Part shown: positions 17,136-25,482 of the stretch, piece by piece
Layout: each line of letters opens with the position of its first letter
Position numbering within the stretch: position 1 is the first letter of the stretch
From: Bradyrhizobium diazoefficiens
GTDB lineage: Bacteria > Pseudomonadota > Alphaproteobacteria > Rhizobiales > Xanthobacteraceae
Length of the DNA stretch: 64,000 bases
NCBI RefSeq assembly: GCF_018129965.1
Contig: NZ_JAFCKW010000004.1
Location: 248,001 to 312,000, forward strand
Direction of reading: 5' to 3'
The notes under the pieces: generated by a model
Told to the model about the DNA's origin: nothing
Database searches by the model: none
What the model saw: the letters and a program-made list of their open reading frames with translations, nothing else
Translations under genes and position numbers: made by a program

Positions 17136-17152
17136 CTACTACTCTAAAGCTT

Positions 17153-17190
17153 ACGTCGGCACGACGTATAAGCGCGCCCTCCCTCGAAAA
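17153..17190. other. probable oriT (Ti/RSF1010-type nick region)
   Basis: A short inverted repeat ACGTCG/CGACGT (17153-17158, 17162-17167) abuts ACGTATAAGCGCGCCCT (17164-17180). The Ti-plasmid and RSF1010 nick regions have the same layout: a small hairpin followed by TAAnTGCGCCCT. It sits between divergent traA and traCD, the conserved place of oriT in this family. A second hairpin (CCTCCC at 17179-17184 with GGGAGG at about 17198-17203) follows. Confidence 0.7.
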
Positions 17191-17290
17191 AATCTCGGGA
17201 GGGACTACCCCGTCTCAGCCAGTCCCGACGACCTTACAGTATTGTGTCGGGTGCTCGACTATCATTTTTCCATCAACGCTGATGGAGACG

Positions 17291-17620
17291 ATGATGCGTA
17301 AGCCACGTGATTTTGATGCCGAACTGAAAGCACTTGGGGACAAGGCGCGAGGGCTGAGAACCCGCAAAGTGCAGCAGCTCGGCGAATTGGTCATCGTCAC
17401 CGGGGCTGATTCGCTCAGCGCTGACGAACTGGCGGGCGCGTTGATCGTGCTGGCTGAGACGACGGATACTGGAAAGAGGGAGGCATGGGCCAGGCGCGGG
17501 GCCGCGTTCTTTCAGGGGCGGCCGCGGCGTAATGCGCCGGCATCTGAGCGCAACGCTGACGGCGCACCGCCGCAACCGGGCGGCTCGCAACCGGCATCAG
17601 GCCGCAAGGGCGCGGCATGA
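17291..17620 (+). CDS. traC: TraC-like conjugal transfer protein
   Basis: 109 residues: DAELKALGDKARGLRTRKVQ, QLGELVIVTGADSLSADELA and a WARRGAAFFQ motif, followed by a low-complexity tail rich in P, G and R. The pattern matches TraC-like accessory proteins of Ti-type systems, which act with TraA and TraD at oriT. ATG 17291 is preferred because GGAG lies just upstream (17285-17288); 17282 and 17294 are alternatives. The traD start follows the stop by one base. Confidence 0.7.
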   Translation: MMRKPRDFDAELKALGDKARGLRTRKVQQLGELVIVTGADSLSADELAGALIVLAETTDTGKREAWARRGAAFFQGRPRRNAPASERNADGAPPQPGGSQPASGRKGAA

Positions 17621-17621
17621 C

Positions 17622-17888
17622 ATGCGTACCTGGCAGGTCGAGCGCCGCCAGCGCACACGGCACCTCATCGAACTCGGCGGCCTCGTCGTGAAAGCTGGCG
17701 TCGTGGAGCTGACCGACGACGACCGCGCCATCATTCTCGGCGCGCTGCTCTGGATGGCCGAAAAGCTCCAAAGCGATCAGGGCGAACGGGCGCGAGTGCT
17801 GTGGTCAGCAAAGGGGAAGCAAGCATTCGAGGCGGACCCGGCGACACGCGAGGAAACAGATCGAACTGTTCCAGCAGTTCGTCCTTAA
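17622..17888 (+). CDS. traD: TraD-like conjugal transfer protein
   Basis: 88 residues: QVERRQRTRHLIELGGLVVK, AGVVELTDDDRAIILGALLW and a final WSAKGKQAFEADP. The R-x-R-x-LIxLGGLVxKAG and LLGALL motifs define TraD of the traC-traD-traG operon. traG, the coupling-protein gene that normally follows, is missing; the 125 bp after the stop hold no gene. The mobilisation set is therefore incomplete and would depend on another element. Confidence 0.8.
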   Translation: MRTWQVERRQRTRHLIELGGLVVKAGVVELTDDDRAIILGALLWMAEKLQSDQGERARVLWSAKGKQAFEADPATREETDRTVPAVRP

Positions 17889-18013
17889 TACACGACAATG
17901 GCGTGTCAGCCGAGCGACTCCTGCCCGGAGGGACGTTCGAGCATGGGATCGTCGTCGCGCTCGTCATGCCTGCACCAGAATGATCTATCAGGTGCGCTCC
18001 TCCCCGAAGCCGC

Positions 18014-18307
18014 CTAGCCGGACAGAAAGAGCAGAACTAAGGCGATCAAGAGAAGGACCGCACCCTCATGCCACCGGTTAAGACCATTGCCGGTCATCTG
18101 CTCTCCGAAGGCAAGAGCCCCCGCCCAACATCCCACCCCGAGAAGGAAGCTCAAGCCGGCTGCAGCAGTGGCAGCGGGCGAAGATGAACTGGGCCACAAC
18201 AAACCGAAAGTAATGATCACGATCAACCTGAAAGCCAGCCGCCGAAGTGTCGTAGCCGGACCTGGACCGCGCTGTGATGACCGTTGCGGCCGCATAGTGT
18301 GCCTCAA
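18014..18307 (-). CDS. small membrane protein downstream of mbfA
   Basis: 97 residues with a basic N-terminus and three hydrophobic segments (RLIVIITFGLLWPSSS, AAAGLSFLLGVGCWAGALA, GAVLLLIALVLLFLSG). It starts 14 bp after mbfA ends and shares its direction, so it is probably the second gene of the Irr-controlled operon. I do not recognise the family. A role alongside iron export would be inference. An internal ATG at residue 5 is an alternative start. Confidence 0.5.
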   Translation of the reverse strand: MRHTMRPQRSSQRGPGPATTLRRLAFRLIVIITFGLLWPSSSSPAATAAAGLSFLLGVGCWAGALAFGEQMTGNGLNRWHEGAVLLLIALVLLFLSG

Positions 18308-18321
18308 AATCTCAAAATCGA

Positions 18322-19278
18322 CTAAGCACTTCCAATGAAAATGCCTGTGACAAGGACCAAGATGCCGCCAAGAACGACTTGGATGATGGCGGAAGTGAAA
18401 GGTGTCTCCATATACCTCCAGCGGATCCAGGCGATTGCGAACAATTCGATAGCAACAACGATCATCGCAGCGATGGTCGCGGTCCAGAAATTCGGAATGA
18501 GATAAGGCAACGTGTGCCCAAGACCGCCGATCGCGGTCATCACGCCGCAGATGCTGCCTCGCAGCCAGGGATGGCCTCGATCAGTGATCTCACCATCGTC
18601 TGACAGGGCTTCGGTCAGTCCCATGCTGATACCCGCCCCGATCGATGCGGCGAGCCCTACAAGGAACGTGTTCCAGGAATTCTGTGTCGCAAAGGCTGCC
18701 GCGAAGATCGGGGCCAGCGTTGAGACCGACCCATCGATCAGGCCGGCCAGCCCCGGTTGAACCACCTGAAGCAGGAAGAGTCGCTTGGCCGTGACTTCCT
18801 CTTCGGTCTTAGCGTCGGTTGTCAAGGTGGTCTGTTCAAGGCTCGCGGCGAGAGTAATGTGTTTGTGCTCTGCCTCCGCGAGGTCCGTCAGCAATGCCCT
18901 CACTCGAACGTCTTTGGTACGGTCGGCAGCTTTCGCATAGAATTGACCTGCCTCGAACTCCATCAATTCGGCTTGCTTGCGGATTGCATCGAGGCGCAGG
19001 TCCCTGAGCAACCAGATGGGGTTGCGCTTGAGGAAGCCTTTGACGTCCTGCCGGGTGATGTAGGGCAACTCCTCCCCAAACTTCTCGCTGTAGGTCTGGA
19101 GCAATCGGCGCCGGTGATCCTGCTCTTCGGCGGCCATGGCCTCGAAAGCACGAGCCGAGGCCGGATAAGTCGCGCGCAGCTTTGCCGCGAAGTTAAGATA
19201 AATGCGTGAGTCCTCTTCTTCACTCGCGATGGCCAGCGCCAACACCTCGGGGTCCGTCAGGTCGTCAAATCGTCTCAT
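18322..19278 (-). CDS. mbfA: membrane-bound ferritin/iron exporter MbfA
   Basis: 318 residues. The N-terminal half is a rubrerythrin/ferritin-like four-helix domain with acidic/histidine iron ligands (ASEEEDSRIYLNFA, AAEEQDHRRRLL, MEFEAGQFY, LAEAEHKHITL). The C-terminal half is a VIT1/CCC1-like transmembrane domain (VVQPGLAGLIDGSVSTLAPI, GAGISMGLTEALSDDG). This fusion is characteristic of MbfA, an iron exporter of rhizobia that protects against iron and peroxide stress and is repressed by Irr. A perfect Irr box lies 12 bp upstream of the start (19290-19306). Placement in a mobile island is notable because Irr is a chromosomal regulator. Confidence 0.93.
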   Translation of the reverse strand: MRRFDDLTDPEVLALAIASEEEDSRIYLNFAAKLRATYPASARAFEAMAAEEQDHRRRLLQTYSEKFGEELPYITRQDVKGFLKRNPIWLLRDLRLDAIRKQAELMEFEAGQFYAKAADRTKDVRVRALLTDLAEAEHKHITLAASLEQTTLTTDAKTEEEVTAKRLFLLQVVQPGLAGLIDGSVSTLAPIFAAAFATQNSWNTFLVGLAASIGAGISMGLTEALSDDGEITDRGHPWLRGSICGVMTAIGGLGHTLPYLIPNFWTATIAAMIVVAIELFAIAWIRWRYMETPFTSAIIQVVLGGILVLVTGIFIGSA

Positions 19279-19289
19279 TGCACACCATG

Positions 19290-19306
19290 TTTAGAATCAT
19301 TCTAAA
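19290..19306. promoter_or_regulatory. Irr box (iron control element) upstream of mbfA
   Basis: TTTAGAATCATTCTAAA is a perfect 7-3-7 palindrome matching the ICE/Irr consensus TTTAGAA-N3-TTCTAAA. It overlaps the expected promoter of mbfA. Irr binds such sites when iron is low and represses mbfA. Confidence 0.9.
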
Positions 19307-19390
19307 TTAGCTAAAGAGTCAAATTGGCTGCGTCAACAAATTGGAATGTTCCAAATCGGATGGTCAGATTGCCGGCCCGACCAGCTCCAT

Positions 19391-21163
19391 CTACAGGATC
19401 GCGGTACTGCGATCTCGAACGGCAACTGCGGGCGCCACTCGTGTCTGCCGCTTTGCAATTTCACGGATTGGTTCCTCTCCTGTCTCATCCATTTCCGCTG
19501 AGGACTCTTCGGGGTGCAGATCGTTGAGGGTCGGATACGCCAAAGCCGCAATGTGCGAATGAACACGTCTGAGGTCTCTGACTATTCGTAGAAATTGGCC
19601 GCCCTCTTCGGCGACCCGCGCCACGCCCTCGCCGTCGTCCGTCCGCGCCATCGTGGCCGCCTCGCGCAACAATCGGACATGCAGTGCTGTCGCGCGCGCC
19701 TCCAAATGCCGCAACCGCGCCTTGCGCGACACAAGCCGTTTTGCCTCTGTCGGAGCGCGGGCCAAGAACACCGCAAGCCCGATCCGCAGGCTTTCCAATA
19801 TCTCGGCATTCATCGACGCGATGAGATCCAACTCGTCATTTGCGAACGGATGCCCACGCTTGATTCGCTTGACGGCGAACTCCAGAAGACTGTTAGCGAC
19901 GACATCCCCAACATGCTCGAGATTGATGACCGCGGACAGGATCTCCTGGACGCGGGCCCCTTCGCTTTCGTCGTCGAGAGTCTGGACGTCTCCCAGGTCT
20001 GCCAAATAGCTGCGGATCGCCGCTCCTAGTCGGTCCACGGATCTGTCCAGTCGGCTAATCTCGGTCGCCCTTTGACGATCATCCTGCTGGAAGATCTCGG
20101 CGGCGCCTCTCAGCATCGCCTCCACCATGTCGCCCATACGAAGCGTCTCGCGTGCCGCATTTGCCAACGCGACGGCGGGCGCGCCCAGCGCGGCCGCTTC
20201 GAGGTAGAGCGGCCTTCCGGGGTCATTGGGCGCAGGCGGCTCGGGCAGCAGCCGGATGAGCAGTTGCGCCAGTCGACCAGACGGTCCGATGAACACAGCC
20301 GCCAGGATTAGATTGAATGCCGTGTGGAAGTTGACGACGATGCGTGATGGAGCCTGATCGAGGTGAGCAAGCAGGGGGACGCACATCGACAGAAAAGGGA
20401 GAACGGCCACTGCCCCAACCAGGCGGACCAGCAGGTTGCCCAGGGGAAGGCGGCGGGCGATCGGCGAGCCCGCCTCAAACAGGGGTGGCAGCGTTCCGCC
20501 GATGTTGGCCCCTAGCACCAGCGCCAGTGCGCCGCTGGGCGACACCGTGTGCGTCGCTGCCAGCGACATGATGAGCAGCACGATCGCGACACTGGAGTGG
20601 CTCCCCCACGTCAGAATGGTCGCCACCGCGACAGCGAGGAGAGGCTCGCTCACGAGCGCGCCGAGAAGGCCTTTCAGCAAGGGTGCGCTTTCGATTGGCG
20701 CGAGTTCATGCACCATCCCCGATAGCGCCAGCAACATCAGGCCGAGCCCGATGGCGATCCGACCCGTATTGCGTGCGCGGTCGCCCTTGAAGGATCGGAA
20801 GGCGACGACGCCGGCTAAGACCAGGGGCGGCGCGACCATCGCCGCGTCGTATGACAGAACCTGGGTGACCAGGGTGGTACCGACATTGGCGCCGAGCATC
20901 ACGACGAGCGCTGGACCGAGGCCAATGAGGCCGTTCACCGTAAAGGCCGTCGACATGAGCCCGGTTGCAGTGCTGCTCTGCAAGAGCGCTGTGATACCGA
21001 CGCCTGCAAGGAAGGCCTGCCACCGGCGCGAGAGATTGTGCTCCAGCCAGACCCTGAGAGCCGTGCCAAAGCCCCGCTGCACGCCGGTGGTCACCATATG
21101 GGTGCCCCACAGGAGCAATCCGACGTAGCCCGCCAATTCGAAGAGAACGATGGTGGCGGTCAT
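19391..21163 (-). CDS. Na/Pi-cotransporter family protein with C-terminal PhoU-like domain
   Basis: 590 residues. The membrane half carries the paired NptA/PF02690 repeats: GITALLQSSTATGLMSTAFT and later ATILTWGSHSSVAIVLLI, each with the Q/H-S-S motif, plus LGANVGTTLVTQV and LGANIGGTLPPLF. The C-terminal 250 residues are helical and PhoU-like (ISRLDRSVDRLGAAIRSYL, LINLEHVGDVVANSLLE-like). Bacterial members move phosphate with sodium or help regulate phosphate uptake. It follows the porin gene by 44 bp in the same direction and may form an operon with it. Metal co-transport has not been shown for this family. Confidence 0.85.
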   Translation of the reverse strand: MTATIVLFELAGYVGLLLWGTHMVTTGVQRGFGTALRVWLEHNLSRRWQAFLAGVGITALLQSSTATGLMSTAFTVNGLIGLGPALVVMLGANVGTTLVTQVLSYDAAMVAPPLVLAGVVAFRSFKGDRARNTGRIAIGLGLMLLALSGMVHELAPIESAPLLKGLLGALVSEPLLAVAVATILTWGSHSSVAIVLLIMSLAATHTVSPSGALALVLGANIGGTLPPLFEAGSPIARRLPLGNLLVRLVGAVAVLPFLSMCVPLLAHLDQAPSRIVVNFHTAFNLILAAVFIGPSGRLAQLLIRLLPEPPAPNDPGRPLYLEAAALGAPAVALANAARETLRMGDMVEAMLRGAAEIFQQDDRQRATEISRLDRSVDRLGAAIRSYLADLGDVQTLDDESEGARVQEILSAVINLEHVGDVVANSLLEFAVKRIKRGHPFANDELDLIASMNAEILESLRIGLAVFLARAPTEAKRLVSRKARLRHLEARATALHVRLLREAATMARTDDGEGVARVAEEGGQFLRIVRDLRRVHSHIAALAYPTLNDLHPEESSAEMDETGEEPIREIAKRQTRVAPAVAVRDRSTAIL

Positions 21164-21207
21164 CGGACGCTCCTTGCCTCATCCCGCAATCACTCGCGGA
21201 TCATGTT

Positions 21208-23487
21208 TCAGAACTGCCAGTGCGCGCGGGCGGCGAAGACATTCGCCGGGCCGCGGTCGGCGTTGTAGCCGGGATTGGCGATGAACTGGTAGTCGAAGGT
21301 GAGCTTGGTCGAGGCGTTCAGCGCATAGGAATAATAGGCTTCGAGAATTTTCTCGGTGCTGTAGTTCGTCAATTGCCCGTCGCCGAGGAGGATGCCGAGT
21401 CCGCCGGCATTGAAGAAGGCGGTGTGCGCGCTGGAGATGCCGTTCATGACGCCTGCGATGCCGACGGTGTCGTCGGGCCGGCCCCATGGCTTGCCGCCGA
21501 TCGAGACGCCGCCCGATACTGTGCGGTCGACGTCGGTGAAGTCCCAGGGCTCGACGTTGCCATCCGCCCAGCCGGCGCGAAAGAACACGCCGACGTTCTC
21601 GTTGATCTGTTGTTCGAGATTGAGGCTGACGCCGGGGCGGCTGGTATAACTACGCACGGCATTGATGTCGGCCGGCATTCCCGTGGCAGCGGCAAGGGCC
21701 ACCGCGTCGTTGAATTTGCCCGCGCTGCCGCGGTTCAGAAATCCGGTGATCTTGATCTTGCCCGGCTGATCCCACAGGACGTAGCGCCGCTCGATCTCGC
21801 CGATCAGCGCAAATTGCTGGAAGGTCGGATCGTCCGTGCCGCCCAACGGGCTCGTGCCGCCCGAAGGGGTCGCGGAGAGGTCGAATACGCCGCCGCGAAC
21901 GGTCCATGGTCCGGTGTACCATTCCGCAGCCCCGCCGAAAGTGTAGCCCCAGCCGTCGGCGGCGTAATCGAAAGTGGCGGCGCTCACCAGCGACCAGTTC
22001 AGAAAATCGGATTTGGGATTATTGGCGTAACGGTTCGTGTCGAAGATGTCGGTGACGGCGAAGCGGCCCGCCGTGATGACCAGCCGATCCGTCGAGCGCG
22101 TGCCCTTGAATTGGAAGAAATCGTCGTCGACGTTCTCGGTGTCGCCGCCGAGATTGACGGTCTGGCGCAGAAAGGCGCGATGCAGGCGCGCATAGGGTGT
22201 CGATGAGCCGATCTTGTAGGCCTCCCCGCTCGTAAAGCCGGCGACACCATGGGTGTCGTTGAGGCCGTGGCCCTGGTCGATTTCCGGATTGGCCCAGAAT
22301 TCGGCGCCCTTCCACAATTTGACACCGACGGACAACGTCGTGTCGAAGGTCTCCTTGGTCTGCGCCCCGCCGGTAAGGCTGTTAGGCCCTTCGTACGGAG
22401 AACGGAACGCCGGATAACCCTGCTGGACGTATGTCGCTTGCCCATGCACCGCGAAAATATCGGCGTTGTCCGTGAAGCGCGAGGGCGCGACAGATGCCGG
22501 CCGCGAAGGATCGTCGAAGCGATAGTTGAGAGCGAGACGGAATTGTTGCTCCGAAAAACCCGAGCTGACGCGCTGACCCGACGCCGGGAAATTCACGCCA
22601 ACCGACGGAAAATCGGTCCAGAGATACTCGCCGCGGATGGTCCAGCTCGGCGCGATCGCCGTCTCGACGCCGGCGCCGGCCGCCCAGCCGAATCGGTAGA
22701 GAAAGCGGTCTTCCGTATTGCCGCTCGCGTTCTGGACCAGCTCCTGCTGGTTGTAAGTCCAGGCGAGGCCGCCCGTGGCGTAGAACAGCCAGTGGCCTGG
22801 CGCGTAACCGATGCGGCCACGCACGGTGCCTGAGGCCAGCACGGTTTCGCTGAAAGTCCCGGCGCCGAAGCTTGGAGAATTGAAGTTTGAGACACCGCCG
22901 GTGGTCAGGCCAGAGACCGCATCCGGAAAGGTCGGGAACGAGCCGTCGGCCTCGATGCCAAACACGACGCGATTTCGCAGCATATAATTGTAGCCGGCCT
23001 GAATGCCCTCGAACCAGCTGCCGCTTTCCTTAAAGGCACTGGGCGACTTGTAGAGCCCGAATGAGCCGGAAACCGGCGCGCCGCCGCCTGTTGGATCCAT
23101 GCTCCAACCGGAATTTCCGGCCGCCAGCCCGATATGGCCGCCGACATAGAAGCCGGTCCAGTCATAGCCAGGCGCGATATAGGGGACCGGAGCTTTGGTC
23201 GGCAGGATCGGAAGATCCGCGGCAAAGGCCGAGTTGTCCCAAGACACGAGCCAGACGGCAGCGACTGACATGATTTTTGGACCAAGAGTATGCCGGGGTT
23301 CGGCCGACTTTCGAGCCAAGCAGAAGAACGCATTCCTGATCCCGTGCAAGCGACACTTGCCAGATTCCTTTCCGGTGACTTCGGTGCAACGGAGCTCTGG
23401 ATGGGTTGCATGGCGTGAGCGCGGAGCGTTTTGACCTCGCATTTCAGCGTCAGTAATTCTCAAGACTTTCTTCACGGTAACCCCCAA
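21208..23487 (-). CDS. double-barrel outer-membrane protein: OmpA-like beta-barrel fused to an OprB-like porin
   Basis: 759 residues. After a signal region ending SAFAADLP, residues about 105-330 form an 8-strand beta-barrel of the Omp25/OmpA-like type (YDWTGFYVGGHIGLAAG, RGRIGYAPGHWLFYATGGLA, FRLALNYRFD). The remainder is an OprB-like carbohydrate-selective porin (WANPEIDQGHGLNDTHGVAG, AGRFAVTDIFDTNRYANNP), ending ARAHWQF with the terminal aromatic used for outer-membrane assembly. The long N-terminus before the signal is unusual, and an internal start at 23271 (MSVAAVWLVSW) may be the real one. The fusion would give a two-barrel protein. Its ligand is unknown; the neighbours suggest phosphate or metals. 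Confidence 0.75.
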   Translation of the reverse strand: MGVTVKKVLRITDAEMRGQNAPRSRHATHPELRCTEVTGKESGKCRLHGIRNAFFCLARKSAEPRHTLGPKIMSVAAVWLVSWDNSAFAADLPILPTKAPVPYIAPGYDWTGFYVGGHIGLAAGNSGWSMDPTGGGAPVSGSFGLYKSPSAFKESGSWFEGIQAGYNYMLRNRVVFGIEADGSFPTFPDAVSGLTTGGVSNFNSPSFGAGTFSETVLASGTVRGRIGYAPGHWLFYATGGLAWTYNQQELVQNASGNTEDRFLYRFGWAAGAGVETAIAPSWTIRGEYLWTDFPSVGVNFPASGQRVSSGFSEQQFRLALNYRFDDPSRPASVAPSRFTDNADIFAVHGQATYVQQGYPAFRSPYEGPNSLTGGAQTKETFDTTLSVGVKLWKGAEFWANPEIDQGHGLNDTHGVAGFTSGEAYKIGSSTPYARLHRAFLRQTVNLGGDTENVDDDFFQFKGTRSTDRLVITAGRFAVTDIFDTNRYANNPKSDFLNWSLVSAATFDYAADGWGYTFGGAAEWYTGPWTVRGGVFDLSATPSGGTSPLGGTDDPTFQQFALIGEIERRYVLWDQPGKIKITGFLNRGSAGKFNDAVALAAATGMPADINAVRSYTSRPGVSLNLEQQINENVGVFFRAGWADGNVEPWDFTDVDRTVSGGVSIGGKPWGRPDDTVGIAGVMNGISSAHTAFFNAGGLGILLGDGQLTNYSTEKILEAYYSYALNASTKLTFDYQFIANPGYNADRGPANVFAARAHWQF

Positions 23488-23616
23488 TCATACTCTCTTT
23501 GGATTTTCAGATCTCATTCGATGAGCGTGTCGATACGCTAGCCTGCTGCGGCCGATCGCGCCCGAAACCGGTAGGTGCACTTAGCCGATGCGAAGGCGAG
23601 ACTAAGCGGGGCCTGG

Positions 23617-23994
23617 TCAATCGATACCGCCATTGATCACTTCTTTCCCCGTAACCTCTTGACCACTGCTTGTCCGTCGCCCCAGCGCAACCGCCCGCGA
23701 GTTCAAAAAGCCGCGCGATCGAGAGCGCCGCCCGTAGGATCCGGCTTGATGTGACGCCGCGGCGATAAAGCGCCGTGGCACTGCGCAGAGTTGCGCTCGC
23801 CAGCCTGAGAAAGACGATCGCAGTCCAGCAGCGCCCAATGGTCGCGCCGCGACATTCCGCGATTTGAAGATTTTCATGCCGAGGGCACTGTGAATATCTC
23901 CAAGGTGAGCTTGATCCGGCCCGGCGGTGTAGGCGGACGGGGCACGAACGTCGGTACCGATGCTTTCGTCATTCGTATCATTGGCGACGGTCAT
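23617..23994 (-). pseudogene. N-terminal remnant of an NRAMP-like gene
   Basis: The 125-residue ORF begins MTVANDTNDESIG and contains AGPDQAHLGDIHSALG (about 25-40). This matches the distinctive N-terminal tail of the two NRAMP-like proteins in this window (AHVGDIHGAFG and AHIGDIHGALG). After residue 40 the homology ends and the sequence becomes basic and non-membrane, with no NRAMP transmembrane part. It looks like a third paralogue reduced to its tail. It overlaps the preceding small gene by 17 bp, suggesting it was once part of that operon. Confidence 0.6.
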
Positions 23995-24280
23995 GCTTCA
24001 CTCCTGTCCACCCCCGCCGGTTCGAGCTTCGGTCCGTCGGAAAGGGGATGACGTTCGTTGCCTTGGGCGCGATGTGGCGCCGGGGGGCGGTTGCCTTTTT
24101 GTCGAAGAGCCGCGCAAGCCCGAGTGCCACGAATTTGTCGGCGAGGCCGGAGCTTTGAGGCGACGCCGACAGCGCTCTCGACAAGCGCCTTGAGGAGATC
24201 GTGGACTGCGCTCGATCGCAGGGGTACGCTTGGCGCCCCGTTGTCCGGCATTTGTCAGTCGAATCGTCGAACTCGCTCAT
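23978..24280 (-). CDS. small hypothetical protein following the hisE-like gene
   Basis: 100 residues from ATG 24280, which has GAGGTG 6-10 bases upstream, just past the stop of the hisE-like gene. The readable features are a central ADKFVALGLARLFDKKA helix and a KATNVIPFP segment followed by a basic tail. No domain is recognised and there is no membrane segment. Position and ribosome binding site support translation in the same operon. Confidence 0.45.
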   Translation of the reverse strand: MSEFDDSTDKCRTTGRQAYPCDRAQSTISSRRLSRALSASPQSSGLADKFVALGLARLFDKKATAPRRHIAPKATNVIPFPTDRSSNRRGWTGVKHDRRQ

Positions 24281-24288
24281 TTCACACC

Positions 24289-24765
24289 TCATTGCTCTTC
24301 GATCGACGTGGACAGGCGATGATCGCGGTGACGCTCCTTGGGAGGCTTCTCGGCGATCCCGAATTCGTCGGCGCGGGCGCGCATCTCGGACCAGACCTGG
24401 TCCGGATGAATTCCGGCGCGATACCAGAGTATGACCAGGTGGTAGAGGAGATCGGCGCTCTCCCGGACGATGCCGTGGCACTTGCTCGCCATGGCCTCGA
24501 GCGCGACTTCGCCGCTTTCCTCGAAGACCTTCTGCGCGACCTTGCGGGTGCTGGACGCGAGCAGCTTGGCAGTGCGTGGATGGCTTTCGGCGGTTACGTC
24601 GGCGAGCGAGCGATAGAGGCGATCAAGCTCGTTGGTGCCTGCCAGCGCGGTCGAATGGCGGCGAAAGCTCAACCTTGTGCCGGCGACGGAAGGATTCGCG
24701 GCCTCGGGAACGAGTGTGGGGGCAGCGGCGCCCTCGGGCGCTCCGATCCCTTGAACGGTAGCCAT
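24289..24765 (-). CDS. HisE/MazG-like phosphoribosyl-ATP pyrophosphatase homologue
   Basis: 158 residues. From about residue 45 the MazG-superfamily all-alpha core is clear: LDRLYRSLADVTAESHPRTA, KLLASSTRKVAQKVFEESGE and IVRESADLLYHLVILWY. The EExxE and ExxD residues that bind Mg are present. HisE removes pyrophosphate from phosphoribosyl-ATP in histidine synthesis. Here there is a 45-residue N-terminal extension absent from housekeeping HisE and no other his gene nearby, so this is probably a paralogue cleaning other nucleotides, perhaps under metal stress. That role is inference. Confidence 0.7.
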   Translation of the reverse strand: MATVQGIGAPEGAAAPTLVPEAANPSVAGTRLSFRRHSTALAGTNELDRLYRSLADVTAESHPRTAKLLASSTRKVAQKVFEESGEVALEAMASKCHGIVRESADLLYHLVILWYRAGIHPDQVWSEMRARADEFGIAEKPPKERHRDHRLSTSIEEQ

Positions 24766-24804
24766 AGTCCTTCTCCTTGTTCACCTAAAATGCCGTCGTT
24801 GAGG

Positions 24805-25482
24805 TCATTCAAACTTTGCTCTTGCCGAGGGTCTTTCGGAGCGCCAGATCGCCCACGATTTCTTCGACAGGCGCGAAGACCAGCGGACCGCGAGCAGAGC
24901 CGCCTTGGCGCTAAGGAGACCGCGCGCCGCAAGGACGCGCGCCGTTGCAACGATCCACCTGGCGGCCAACAAATAGCCCCGGTGTTTCAGCCGCCTGGTG
25001 ATCGCACACGCTGATCGCATCACCGACTGCTGAACCCGTCTTGGTCGCGCCATGCACGAATTCGCGCATAACTTCGATCGATCCAAGCCAGTCCCGATCT
25101 CCTGAGATGTCTGTTCCGACAATGCGAGAGAACGACGAGTTCGATGCGTCCCAACAGCCAGAGCAGCACGCGAACCCGAAGCGGAAGACGCTGGTGCGAG
25201 ATTGGACCGTTCATCGTCTTCGCCTCCATTGGCGGATCTGACGGCATCGCAGCCGGCATAGACTCCGCAGTCCCTCAGCAGAGCTAATGCGTCCACCGCT
25301 TCGAGCGGCGTGGCGGAGGCGCGCTCTCTCAGAGCAGCAATCGCGCACGCGCGAAGCCAAATCTCTGGATCGACCAACGAGCCAAGCACATCTCGAGGGC
25401 GCTGCCAGAATTGCGATTGACGACCGCTGGAGCTGGCTCGCTGCGCAGGTGATTTGGACCATGTATTGCGACGCATGCACAT
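24805..25482 (-). CDS. hypothetical protein, arginine- and alanine-rich
   Basis: 225 residues from ATG 25482, chosen for a strong AGGAGG six bases upstream (complement at 25489-25494). The first 90 residues (RPRDVLGSLVDPEIWLRACA, IAALRERASATPLEAVDALA) look like a helical domain. The rest is basic and low in complexity. Another frame, 25020-25259 (minus), encodes a plausible small protein (LPLRVRVLLWLLGRIELVVL) and is joined by a TGATG overlap to the last 71 codons of this frame, so the second half may instead be separate small genes. It is 40 bp upstream of the hisE-like gene. Unrecognised. Confidence 0.35.
   Translation of the reverse strand: MCMRRNTWSKSPAQRASSSGRQSQFWQRPRDVLGSLVDPEIWLRACAIAALRERASATPLEAVDALALLRDCGVYAGCDAVRSANGGEDDERSNLAPASSASGSRAALAVGTHRTRRSLALSEQTSQEIGTGLDRSKLCANSCMARPRRVQQSVMRSACAITRRLKHRGYLLAARWIVATARVLAARGLLSAKAALLAVRWSSRLSKKSWAIWRSERPSARAKFE

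Noticed and set aside
17108..17290. A longer start for traC at 17108
   Set aside because: It would place coding sequence across the oriT and the traA start; 17291 has a ribosome binding site and begins the homology.
17964..18013. A possible right end of the island just after traD
   Set aside because: No half of the split repeat and no GCCCG junction was found there, whereas both are found at 49901-49914.
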